This document shows, one piece after another, positions 36,175-43,865 of a DNA stretch of 64,000 nt. The notes beneath the pieces were generated by a model that worked only from the letters and a program-made list of their open reading frames with translations, had not been told where the DNA came from and ran no database searches. This stretch comes from DATKJY01 sp964540105 (GTDB lineage: Bacteria > Zixibacteria > MSB-5A5 > GN15 > FEB-12). The stretch lies in NCBI GenBank assembly GCA_964540105.1, contig CAZILL010000002.1, positions 682,001 through 746,000 of the forward strand, given 5' to 3'. Within the stretch, counting starts at the first letter, position 1. Each line of letters opens with the position of its first letter. Position numbers and translations under genes: made by a program.

Positions 36175-37146
36175 TTACTGAAATTCGGCGACTCTGACGT
36201 CACCCGAGATTGAATTCAGCGTTATCTTGACTCCTCCGGAGCCGATCTCTCCGACCATGCGGTTGCGGGTCATCGATTTTACAACTACGGGAATCTCTGT
36301 CCTGATGTTCCCTTTTGTCGATGTGACGGCGAGCCTGCCCGAAGACTCTTCGGGAATCAGGAGATTGATATCGCCACTTTCAGTTTCGACATAGTAATCG
36401 CTATCGCTATTCAGATTGGTTTGGATTCTGACATCGCCCCGAGAGGTTGTCAGGTCTACTGCCCCTCGTTCTTGAAGCAGCTCGATATTGGCGGACAGCG
36501 ATTTCACGCGTACGTCTCCCTCAATCCACTGCAGCGAGATAGTCCCAGTGGGTTGGCGGACGGTCACCGGTCCAAAAAGCAATTCCCCGATCGTTGTTCC
36601 GGTTCCGTTGTCGATGGTCACGGCCCCCTCGACACTCGTGAGATGGATATCTGACGCGGAACTCCGCAGGGATACATCTCCGACAGTCTGGGCGATTGCA
36701 ATCCCTCCTGAGAGGTTGTCGATTGAAATGGAACAATGGATCGGGACCGCGACTGAGAAGTCGACGCTGCCGTACGAGTCCAGGCCGCCTCCAAAGACCT
36801 TGTTCCACAACGAGCGGTTCAGGTCCTTGACGTCGAGCATGGCGACAGTTATGGCCAGTTTCCCACCGTCTTTTGATGGTTCCACCTTAATCTCCAGATG
36901 GTCAGCAACTTCGGCAGCCTCTTGCTGATCGGGGCAGGAGATTCTCTTCACGGCGGTGATGACGACGTTGGGAGAGTCATGGGCGGAGATCTCGATCGTC
37001 CCCTTCTGGCTGGTCAAGGATAAATGGATAGTGTCTCGAGTGGGGATAGTCTGCTGAAAGGGATATGTGAATTCCCTCGCCAACAGCCCCGATGCGGACA
37101 TAAAGACGATCAGTGATGCAGTTATGAAACCGAATCTTGGCATCAT
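36175..37146 (-). CDS. Secreted DUF4097-like beta-helical protein
   Basis: 323 residues from the ATG at 37146 (GAGG about 9 nt upstream), with a GTG at 37161 as alternative. The signal peptide ends GLLAR. Many short repeats of the DUF4097 putative-adhesin type follow: IHLSLTSQKGTIEISAHDSP, LSGGIAIAQTVGDVSLRSSA, VEGAVTIDNGTGTTIGE, DLTTSRGDVRIQTN, NSISGDVRVAEF. These proteins commonly sit directly after ECF sigma genes, in the place of an anti-sigma factor, as here (31 nt after the sigma stop). Whether it senses envelope state is unproven. Confidence 0.75.
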   Translation of the reverse strand: MMPRFGFITASLIVFMSASGLLAREFTYPFQQTIPTRDTIHLSLTSQKGTIEISAHDSPNVVITAVKRISCPDQQEAAEVADHLEIKVEPSKDGGKLAITVAMLDVKDLNRSLWNKVFGGGLDSYGSVDFSVAVPIHCSISIDNLSGGIAIAQTVGDVSLRSSASDIHLTSVEGAVTIDNGTGTTIGELLFGPVTVRQPTGTISLQWIEGDVRVKSLSANIELLQERGAVDLTTSRGDVRIQTNLNSDSDYYVETESGDINLLIPEESSGRLAVTSTKGNIRTEIPVVVKSMTRNRMVGEIGSGGVKITLNSISGDVRVAEFQ

Positions 37147-37177
37147 TAATGTTGACCTCACCTATGAAGCGCTGGGT

Positions 37178-37741
37178 CTACAAGTGCCTCAGCTTCTTCT
37201 TGAGCAATTCTCGGGCGCGGAATATCCGTGCCTTAACCGTACCGACCGGTATATTCAGTAAATCGGCTATTTCCTCGTAGGATTTATCATCCTTGTGACG
37301 ATAGATGATGACTTCGCGGTATTTCGGGGAAAGCGAATCGATCGCCTCTTCGATCCCGAAATTCTGCTCTTTTCGCTCAAGATCCTGGCCCGGGTGATAG
37401 GAATAGTCGGGAATCTCGATCTCGACCGTACCGTCGGCCGTCTCCATCGGACGATCGAGCGATAGGGCTTGAATACGCTTCTTCCTCAGGTGATCGATCG
37501 ACGAATTGGCGGCAATCTTGTATAGCCAGGTGGAAAAGCGGTACTCCGATCGATACGAGGCAAGCGCTCCAAAGGCCTTCATGAAGGTTTCCTGCACCAG
37601 ATCGTTGGCGATTTCGTCGTTTCTGACTATCTTGTTGATAATATGGAAGATGGCGGGACGGTGCTTCTCCATCAGAAACGTGTAGGCCTTCTGCTTTCCC
37701 GCCAGCGCCTCTTCAATCATCAGACTGTCTTCGTCGTGCAC
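37178..37741 (-). CDS. ECF-type (RpoE-like) sigma factor
   Basis: 187 residues from the GTG at 37741; an ATG at 37720 is the alternative. Sigma region 2 is clear (FLMEKHRPAIFHIINKIVRN, DLVQETFMKAFGAL, FSTWLYKIAANSSIDHLRKK), and region 4 has SLSPKYREVIIYRHKDDKSY and the EEIADLLNIPVGTVKARIFRA helix-turn-helix. It would redirect RNA polymerase to envelope-stress promoters, probably including its own operon. No zinc-finger anti-sigma factor is adjacent. The downstream genes are extracytoplasmic beta-helix proteins that may take that place. Confidence 0.9.
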   Translation of the reverse strand: MHDEDSLMIEEALAGKQKAYTFLMEKHRPAIFHIINKIVRNDEIANDLVQETFMKAFGALASYRSEYRFSTWLYKIAANSSIDHLRKKRIQALSLDRPMETADGTVEIEIPDYSYHPGQDLERKEQNFGIEEAIDSLSPKYREVIIYRHKDDKSYEEIADLLNIPVGTVKARIFRARELLKKKLRHL

Positions 37742-37841
37742 GCAAGTCTCTCATTGGCCTACGGATAGTCCGTGGCGACCGTTTCATTGTCGCGGGAATA
37801 TAATACAAACCAAAGTCAGAAGTATATAACAACTCGAGTCT

Positions 37842-37859
37842 TACGCGAACCTTCGCGTA
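37842..37859. promoter_or_regulatory. Perfect palindrome between divergent genes
   Basis: TACGCGAA (37842-37849), CC, TTCGCGTA (37852-37859). It lies about 100 nt upstream of the ECF sigma start and 150 nt upstream of the methyltransferase. It looks like a dimeric regulator's operator. Confidence 0.4.
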
Positions 37860-38010
37860 CGCTCTGGGGATAGTGGTGTGAAGCGACTGAGGCAGGGAGC
37901 TTTTCAACACATGCAGGGCAAAGCCGATGAATCAGATTTTATACAATTATGGGCTCAAGTGACCGCTGAGGGGGATCAAAGAGTAGAGGGATGATCGCAG
38001 CGAGCCGTTA

Positions 38011-38802
38011 ATGGATAAAGATTCAAGAAACTGGTGGTGCATGCTTTACGACTACCCGCAGTATTACGAAATTGCTTTTTCGTTTCGTGACATCAAGCAG
38101 GAGACGGACTTCATCGTGTCTTGCTTCAAGAGGTTCTCGAAGATACCCGTCCATCGTGTCCTTGAGATCGCCTGCGGGCCGGCCCCTCACTCAGGAGAGC
38201 TGACCCAGCGCGGCTATCGATATTTCGGTCTCGACAATAACCGTAACATGCTCGATTATGCCGCCTATAAATGGCGTCACCTGACACCTCTACCGACTTT
38301 TGTAGAGGCCAATATGGTCAATTTTGAGCTTCCCGAGGCCGTTGACTTCGCCTACGTGATGCTTGGCTCCCTTTATCTTGGCGGGCACGCTGATCTTGTG
38401 CATCACTTCGATTGCATGGCCGGCGCGCTTCGTCCGGGAGGGCTCTATTTCCTCGATTGGTGCGTTCAGTTCAACGATCCCCTTATCCCACAGGTTGCCT
38501 CGGACATGTCACAGGAGCGGGATGGCATCAAGGTGGATTCCCGTTTCAAGATTCGCCTCATCGATTCCGCGAACCAGATGTATGAAGAAATCTGGACAGT
38601 CGATGTCAACGATCACGGCCGGCAGAAATCATTCGAAATGGTGGAGCGCAACCGGGCCATTTTCCCTCAAGAGTTCCTTCTCTTTCTTGAGAACCGGAAG
38701 GATTTCGAATTCGTCGGGTGGTGGCATGAGTGGGACCTTTCCAAGCCGGTTGGGGGTCAAGCCTTCGTTACTCGTCCGGTGGTGATTGTCCGCAGAAAAT
38801 AA
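38011..38802 (+). CDS. SAM-dependent methyltransferase
   Basis: 263 residues. Motif I VLEIACGPAPHSGELTQRG binds SAM, FGLDNNRNMLDYA supplies the ribose-contacting acidic residue, and VDFAYVMLGSLYLG and LRPGGLYFLDWCV are the usual motifs II-III. The N-terminus MDKDSRNWWCMLYDYPQYYE resembles class I small-molecule methyltransferases. The substrate cannot be inferred. No strong ribosome site is seen before ATG 38011, and a stop (TAA 38008-38010) directly precedes it. Confidence 0.85.
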   Translation: MDKDSRNWWCMLYDYPQYYEIAFSFRDIKQETDFIVSCFKRFSKIPVHRVLEIACGPAPHSGELTQRGYRYFGLDNNRNMLDYAAYKWRHLTPLPTFVEANMVNFELPEAVDFAYVMLGSLYLGGHADLVHHFDCMAGALRPGGLYFLDWCVQFNDPLIPQVASDMSQERDGIKVDSRFKIRLIDSANQMYEEIWTVDVNDHGRQKSFEMVERNRAIFPQEFLLFLENRKDFEFVGWWHEWDLSKPVGGQAFVTRPVVIVRRK

Positions 38803-39046
38803 GGTCTCAGAACGGAGACCCTGAGGCGTCGGTCTGCTCTTCGCATTTGTCGAAAACAACCGGTCCTCGATCTACTCCGCGGCTCGGAAACAGGTGGAAC
38901 CATCGTGCCCGAGCGCAGGTTATGATCCTTAGCATTATTATATTGGTTTCTCGGATGGGCAAAACTATATTGGTTAACGACAGTTCGGCTGTTCAGATTT
39001 TGAACTGATGGCCGACATATAGTGTAACCTACATAGGAGTAGTTTT

Positions 39047-39364
39047 TTGAACCACAATTGGTTAATCGCCATGGCGGGCGGCCAGGAGCAAGGTGGCGGA
39101 AGCGGCCTGATGATGATCATCTGGATCGGGCTGATGTTCGCGATCATGTATCTGCTGATGATCCGCCCCCAGCGAAAGAAACAGAAAGAGCAGGAAAAGC
39201 TCTTAGCGGAACTTAAGAAAGGCGACAAAGTCATTACCTCGGGTGGAATGTTTGGGACCATTTTCGCGATCGACGAAGAGCGCAATCGTGTCGTGCTCAA
39301 GATCGGCGAGGAAACCAAGCTGGAGTTCTTGAAGAGCTCTATATCCGGCAAGGTAGACCGATAG
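39047..39364 (+). CDS. yajC: Preprotein translocase subunit YajC
   Basis: 105 residues starting at the TTG at 39047, with AGGAG 7 nt upstream; ATG 39071 lacks such a site. One transmembrane helix (LMMIIWIGLMFAIMYLLMI) is followed by the signature RPQRKKQKEQEKLLAELKKG and DKVITSGGMFGTIFAID. YajC associates with SecDF at the inner membrane. It precedes def by 28 nt, in a rightward run with fmt and rng. Confidence 0.92.
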   Translation: MNHNWLIAMAGGQEQGGGSGLMMIIWIGLMFAIMYLLMIRPQRKKQKEQEKLLAELKKGDKVITSGGMFGTIFAIDEERNRVVLKIGEETKLEFLKSSISGKVDR

Positions 39365-39392
39365 TGTCGCAGGAACAGTTTTAGGAGTAGGC

Positions 39393-39899
39393 GTGGCTGA
39401 GCGACCGATCGTCAAGTATGGCGACCCGGTATTGCGGGAAGTTTCGGAACCGGTCGACGTGGTCGACCAGGACGTGAAAAATTTGGTGTCCGACATGGTG
39501 GACACTCTTAAGAAAGCTCAGGGCCTTGGCTTGGCCGCCGTTCAGGTCGGTGTGCTGAAACGCGTGTTTATCGTCGATCTGTCTGCGGTCGACCTCAATG
39601 AAACCCTCAAAGTATTCATTAATCCCGAGATCATCGAGGCCAGCGGGGAGATCGAGCTGGAGGAGGGGTGCCTCTCGTTTCCCGGGATTTACCAGAAAGT
39701 CGTGCGTCCGGCCAGAGTACTGGTGCGGGCGACAGGGCTCGATGGTCGTCGTTTCGACCACGCCGCTCAAGGGATGGCGGCGCGAGCGATCCTGCACGAA
39801 TACGACCATCTTGAGGGAAAGTTGTTCATTGATTTTATTTCGCCAATTGCCAGGACCCTGCTAAGAGGGCGGCTCAGGAAACTGGCCGCCGCATCGTAG
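39393..39899 (+). CDS. def: Peptide deformylase
   Basis: 168 residues from the GTG at 39393, with AGGAG 5 nt upstream. All three catalytic motifs are present: GLGLAAVQVG, EGCLSFPG (metal-ligand Cys93) and HEYDH (H135, E136, H139). The enzyme removes the formyl group from nascent proteins. It is followed by fmt, the enzyme that adds the formyl group to initiator tRNA, a very common pairing; an initiator tRNA also occurs at 53664. Confidence 0.96.
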   Translation: MAERPIVKYGDPVLREVSEPVDVVDQDVKNLVSDMVDTLKKAQGLGLAAVQVGVLKRVFIVDLSAVDLNETLKVFINPEIIEASGEIELEEGCLSFPGIYQKVVRPARVLVRATGLDGRRFDHAAQGMAARAILHEYDHLEGKLFIDFISPIARTLLRGRLRKLAAAS

Positions 39900-39966
39900 C
39901 CCCGCGCTCTTTTCAGCCGAATCGGAACTCGCCGCTGGCGGGTTGCCGGCCACAGCCTCAATTCGA

Positions 39967-40914
39967 ATGAACCTTGTGTACATGGGGACACCCGAATTCG
40001 CCCGGGGACCGCTCGCCATGCTGGCTGCCAGCAGGCATACGGTTCTCGCAGTTGTTACGGGCGTTGACAAACAGGTCGGACGCGGTCGCCGGTTGTTGTC
40101 CACGCCGGTCAAGCAGGAAGCGCTGCGACGCAACCTGCCGGTCATACCGGCGCCGAGTTTGAAGAGTGACGATTTGTATCGAACGCTTGAAGAACTCCGT
40201 GCTGATCTGTTCGTGGTTGTTGCGTTTCGGATTCTTCCGGAACGGTTGTTCACGCTGCCAAAACTGGGGGCGATTAACGTTCACGCCTCGCTTCTTCCCA
40301 GGTATCGTGGTGCCGCCCCGATCAACTGGGCCATTATCAACGGGGAGTCCGAAACCGGTCTAACAAGTTTCTTTCTCACGAAGGATGTTGATGCTGGTGA
40401 TATCATTCTCCAGGAGAAGACCGAGATCGGCGGCGATGAAATCTTTGACTCATTGTACACGAGGCTTTCCGCGATGGCCGGACCGTTCCTGATCCGGACG
40501 CTTGACTTGATCGAGAGCGGTCAGCGAACACGAATTGCGCAAGATAGCTCGTCGGCGTGTCCCGCGCCGAAGATCACACCTGCCAGCGCCGTGATCGATT
40601 TCGGCTTTCCCGCCGAGAAGGTTCGGGATTTCATCCGTGGGTTATCGGCCCGTCCTGGAGCGTACACGCTATTTCGAGGCCAACGAATGAAAATTCTCGA
40701 GGCGAAGCGAATTGAGACAAGTGTATCGGAGCGGTTGCGTCCCGGCGCCGTACTGCCCGACAAGAAACGACTGCTGGTGCAATGCCGCCAGTCAGTCATC
40801 GAATTGACACGTGTTGTCCCACAGGGGAAGGCCGAAATGGACGGCACGTCGTTTATCAACGGATTCAGACTTCAGCCGGGAGAAGTACTGGGAGAAACTC
40901 TGAGGGGGGATTAA
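39967..40914 (+). CDS. fmt: Methionyl-tRNA formyltransferase
   Basis: 315 residues from the ATG at 39967 (NLVYMGTPEFARGPLAML). The formyl-tetrahydrofolate binding and catalytic region has ADLFVVVAFRILPERLF, INVHASLLPRYRGAAPINWA and DVDAGDIILQEKT. The C-terminal OB-like domain begins near RDFIRGLSARPGAYTLF. It formylates Met-tRNA for initiation. No good ribosome site precedes it. It sits 67 nt after def and 9 nt before rng. Confidence 0.95.
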   Translation: MNLVYMGTPEFARGPLAMLAASRHTVLAVVTGVDKQVGRGRRLLSTPVKQEALRRNLPVIPAPSLKSDDLYRTLEELRADLFVVVAFRILPERLFTLPKLGAINVHASLLPRYRGAAPINWAIINGESETGLTSFFLTKDVDAGDIILQEKTEIGGDEIFDSLYTRLSAMAGPFLIRTLDLIESGQRTRIAQDSSSACPAPKITPASAVIDFGFPAEKVRDFIRGLSARPGAYTLFRGQRMKILEAKRIETSVSERLRPGAVLPDKKRLLVQCRQSVIELTRVVPQGKAEMDGTSFINGFRLQPGEVLGETLRGD

Positions 40915-40923
40915 GGAGCACAA

Positions 40924-42456
40924 GTGAAACGGGAGATACTAATCAATTCCACCGAGTACGAGACGCGGTTGGCTATCCTCGAGGATGATAACCTCGTCGA
41001 ACTCCAGGTGGAACGCCCGGATACCGAACGGATGGTTGGCGATATTTACAAGGCCAAAGTCAAGACGGTTTTGCCAGGGATGCAGGCCGCCTTTGTCGAC
41101 ATCGGCATGGAAAAGGCCGCCTATCTCCATTCTTCGGACATTGGCAAGGACTATAACCGCCGCTATGATTCTGAAGATGATGAGGAGACGCCTGCTGAAA
41201 TCGTTCGAAAGACGCGGCGGGCGGGCATCGAAACGGTGCTGAAGCGCAATCAGGAGATTCTGGTTCAGGTAATCAAAGAGCCGATCAGCACCAAGGGGCC
41301 GCGAGTGGCCTCAGAAATCTCTATTCCCGGACGGTATCTGGTAATTGTGCCCGATGACGACCATGTCAATGTGTCCAAGAGGATCACGGACTGGGGAGAA
41401 CGGAAGCGACTGAAGAAAGTGGTCGCTCCGCTGCGCCCTGAAGGATTCGGACTCATTATCAGGACCGAGGCCGAAGGACGCAGTGAGGATGACTTTAAGG
41501 CCGATATCAAACGCCTCCTCAAGCTGTGGTCGAAACTGAAGCGGAAAGCGGACACGCTTCCGGCACCAGCGCTTATCCACAAAGAGGCCGAGATGACGGT
41601 TTCCATGATCCGCGACGTCTTCACCGACGATGTCCAGCGAATCGTGGTCGACAATCGGGAAGATTACAAGAAAGTGATCAGCTTTGCCCGCCAGGTCGCG
41701 CCGCATCTCAAGGATCGTGTGCAACTCCACAAAGGGAATCAGCCGCTCTTTGATCAGTACAAGCTGGAGCCCGAGATCGAGAAAATGCTCTCGCGTAAGG
41801 TCTGGATCAAGAAGGGAGCCTATATCATCATCGACCAGACCGAAGCGATGGTGACGATCGATGTGAATACCGGACGCTTTGTCGGCAGTCGCGATCAGGA
41901 ACAGACAATCTTCGAAACCAACCTGCAGGCGGCTCGCGAGACAGCGCGGCAGATTCGACTGCGTGACATCGGTGGTCTGATTGTCGTTGATTTCATCGAT
42001 ATGTACAACCGGGAAAACCGCAGACGGCTGTACGAGGAATTCAAGAATGCATTCCGGAACGACCGCGCTAAGCGCGGGATAAATCCGGTCACTGATTTCG
42101 GGTTGGTCGAAATGACCCGTGAACGAGTGCGCCCCTCACACATGCACACGCTGTCTGAACCCTGCCCGCATTGTGATGGCTTGGGTCGAATAGTCTCCAA
42201 GGAGAATATGGCGACCAAGATCGAACGCTGGTTTGTGCGTGCCAACGGCGCTCGCAAGTACGACAAGTTCCATCTTGTCGTGAACCCGAATTTAGCCTCG
42301 CTTCTATCCGACAACGGGACGAATCGGATCGAACGAATGATGAAAATCAATAAGTTCAAGATCAATCTGGTTCGCGATACGACCATGTCGCAGGAGTTGT
42401 TCAAGGTGTATAACGCCTCGGACAACAACGAGATAACTGAGCTGTATACAGTCTAA
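40924..42456 (+). CDS. rng: Ribonuclease G/E family endoribonuclease
   Basis: 510 residues from the GTG at 40924, with AAGGAG upstream. It has an N-terminal S1-type domain (VGDIYKAKVKTVLPGMQAAF), the catalytic DNase I-like region with MVTIDVNTGRFVG and DIGGLIVVDFIDM (metal-binding Asp residues), and the zinc-link CPHCDGLGRI. The length fits RNase G rather than RNase E, which has a long scaffold tail. It processes rRNA and decays mRNA. A strong terminator follows. Confidence 0.94.
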   Translation: MKREILINSTEYETRLAILEDDNLVELQVERPDTERMVGDIYKAKVKTVLPGMQAAFVDIGMEKAAYLHSSDIGKDYNRRYDSEDDEETPAEIVRKTRRAGIETVLKRNQEILVQVIKEPISTKGPRVASEISIPGRYLVIVPDDDHVNVSKRITDWGERKRLKKVVAPLRPEGFGLIIRTEAEGRSEDDFKADIKRLLKLWSKLKRKADTLPAPALIHKEAEMTVSMIRDVFTDDVQRIVVDNREDYKKVISFARQVAPHLKDRVQLHKGNQPLFDQYKLEPEIEKMLSRKVWIKKGAYIIIDQTEAMVTIDVNTGRFVGSRDQEQTIFETNLQAARETARQIRLRDIGGLIVVDFIDMYNRENRRRLYEEFKNAFRNDRAKRGINPVTDFGLVEMTRERVRPSHMHTLSEPCPHCDGLGRIVSKENMATKIERWFVRANGARKYDKFHLVVNPNLASLLSDNGTNRIERMMKINKFKINLVRDTTMSQELFKVYNASDNNEITELYTV

Positions 42457-42473
42457 GCAGTCGATAATCCGAC

Positions 42474-42514
42474 AGCGTCGATCAATCCGGGTTGGGTTGA
42501 TCGACGCTTTTTTT
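42474..42514 (+). terminator. Intrinsic terminator of the def-fmt-rng run
   Basis: AGCGTCGATCAA (42474-42485) pairs perfectly with TTGATCGACGCT (42497-42508), 11-nt loop, followed by a run of seven T. Confidence 0.9.
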
Positions 42515-42524
42515 ATTGTATAAT
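42497..42524 (+). promoter_or_regulatory. Promoter of the CYTH gene, overlapping the terminator
   Basis: TTGATC (42497-42502), a 16-nt spacer and a perfect TATAAT (42519-42524). The -35 box lies in the descending arm of the rng terminator. Confidence 0.5.
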
Positions 42525-42557
42525 GATGTCCTTGTTTTGGCATATATTGAAATCTGT

Positions 42558-43193
42558 ATGGCTGAGGCGCTTCACAAGACTGAAATTGAAATCAAGATCA
42601 AGCTTGATACTTTCACCGACTACCTGAAGCTTGTCGGGTTTCTCGGTCAGATCGAAAGCGAAGAACACCAGATCAACGGCTTCTTTGACTCTGAAGATCG
42701 ACGAATAGCCAAGGGGGGGTGGGCGCTGCGTGTGCGTGTGGAAAACCATCGCGGACTTGTAACTGTCAAGAGTATCCCGACACGAGCTGGGTTGGCCGTT
42801 ATCCGACAGGAGATTGAGGCCGAGATCGGGCGTGGTGAGGCGCTCGCAGTCCTCGCGCTCCAGACCGATGTGCTCACACTCGATGTTATGCCAATCAGTT
42901 TCATTAGGAACGAGTTTCCGAACGTGCATCTGGCCCGCTTGATCCAGTTCGACAATACACGCCAGAAGAAGCTGTTCCGAATCGGCGACTACAACTACAT
43001 CCTGGAAATCGACAAGACTGAGTACAGCGATGCGTCGGTCGATTACGAGCTGGAGATCGAGCTGAGCGATCCTTCACGGGTCGACTCGGTCGAGGCGCAG
43101 TTGCGAAAACTGTTCGCGACCCTGGGGATTCCTTTCGAGAAACAATCTGAGAGCAAATTCGCGCGGGCGCTTCGCAAAGCGCGTATCCACTGA
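42558..43193 (+). CDS. CYTH-domain protein (adenylyl cyclase/triphosphatase fold)
   Basis: 211 residues from the ATG at 42558. The defining ExExK motif is seen (E9, E11, K13 in KTEIEIKIKL), followed by the tunnel strands NGFFDSEDRRIAKGGWALRVR, KSIPTRAGLAVIRQEIEAEI, RQKKLFRIGDYNYILEIDKTEY and DYELEIELSD. CYTH proteins bind triphosphates in a beta tunnel with divalent metal; known activities include class IV adenylyl cyclase, thiamine triphosphatase and inorganic triphosphatase. The activity here is open. No ribosome site is obvious. It is probably transcribed from the promoter at 42497-42524. Confidence 0.82.
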   Translation: MAEALHKTEIEIKIKLDTFTDYLKLVGFLGQIESEEHQINGFFDSEDRRIAKGGWALRVRVENHRGLVTVKSIPTRAGLAVIRQEIEAEIGRGEALAVLALQTDVLTLDVMPISFIRNEFPNVHLARLIQFDNTRQKKLFRIGDYNYILEIDKTEYSDASVDYELEIELSDPSRVDSVEAQLRKLFATLGIPFEKQSESKFARALRKARIH

Positions 43194-43334
43194 CCCTTCG
43201 CGGGTTCATTCTACCGTCCTTTGACATTGCTGCCTGCGTTGCTTTGTCGATCCAACCAGCACGGCTCTTTAGTACATGTCGCTATCCTTGTTATCGTGAC
43301 AGCAAAGCGAGAGAACCGAACTCGACGGGGGGAC

Positions 43335-43362
43335 TTGACTTGCGAGTAGTTTTTTCTAACTT
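43335..43362 (+). promoter_or_regulatory. Probable promoter of tRNA-Ser
   Basis: TTGACT (43335-43340), a 16-nt spacer, TAACTT (43357-43362), about 30 nt before the tRNA. Confidence 0.45.
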
Positions 43363-43393
43363 GTGTGGATTCTCGCGTGATGCTTGTCAGACC

Positions 43394-43481
43394 GGAGGAG
43401 TGGCTGAGCGGTCGAAAGCGGCGGTCTTGAAAACCGTTGTACCGAAAGGTACCGTGGGTTCGAATCCTACCTCCTCCGCCA
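43394..43481 (+). tRNA. tRNA-Ser (anticodon TGA)
   Basis: 88 nt with a long variable arm as in class II tRNAs. Acceptor GGAGGAG (43394-43400) pairs with CTCCTCC (43471-43477), discriminator G, encoded CCA (43479-43481). The anticodon loop reads CT-TGA-AA, the variable arm is a GTACCGAAAGGTAC stem, and the T-loop is GGTTCGAATCC. Confidence 0.95.
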
Positions 43482-43825
43482 GATTAGTGCTGAGTCGGAA
43501 GCAAGGTGCGAGTTGCGTAGGAGTAGACTGATCACGCTGACGCTCGCGTTTTCGCACGATGGTGTGCTACGAGGTTGCCATTGAAGAAACTGTCTTCAGT
43601 CTCGCGTAATCCTGCAATCCCGTGAGCTAAGTGGTTCAGTGAAATCCCGTTTCCGGCCGACGTACAAGCGGAAGATAATTGTTGGGGATATACTGGATTG
43701 CATTGACCCATTATATGAGGGTAGCGGGCGCGGCAATGGGCACGTACACGTTCCGCTGCCACGGATCAAGATAGTGTGACGGCGAGGGAGAGCCCCCTTA
43801 TTTTCAGTCTTCGTTCATTATTCTT
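43482..43825. other. Intergenic region, nothing recognised
   Basis: Between tRNA-Ser and the lipoprotein promoter. No gene, RNA or clear repeat was found. Confidence 0.3.
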
Positions 43826-43854
43826 TTGACATATCTTATGGTCAAACGTACTAA
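43826..43854 (+). promoter_or_regulatory. Promoter of the propeller lipoprotein gene
   Basis: Perfect TTGACA (43826-43831), a 17-nt spacer, TACTAA (43849-43854). The expected start near 43861 is only about 5 nt before the ATG, implying an almost leaderless mRNA. Confidence 0.6.
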
Positions 43855-43865
43855 GATGTAAGCCT

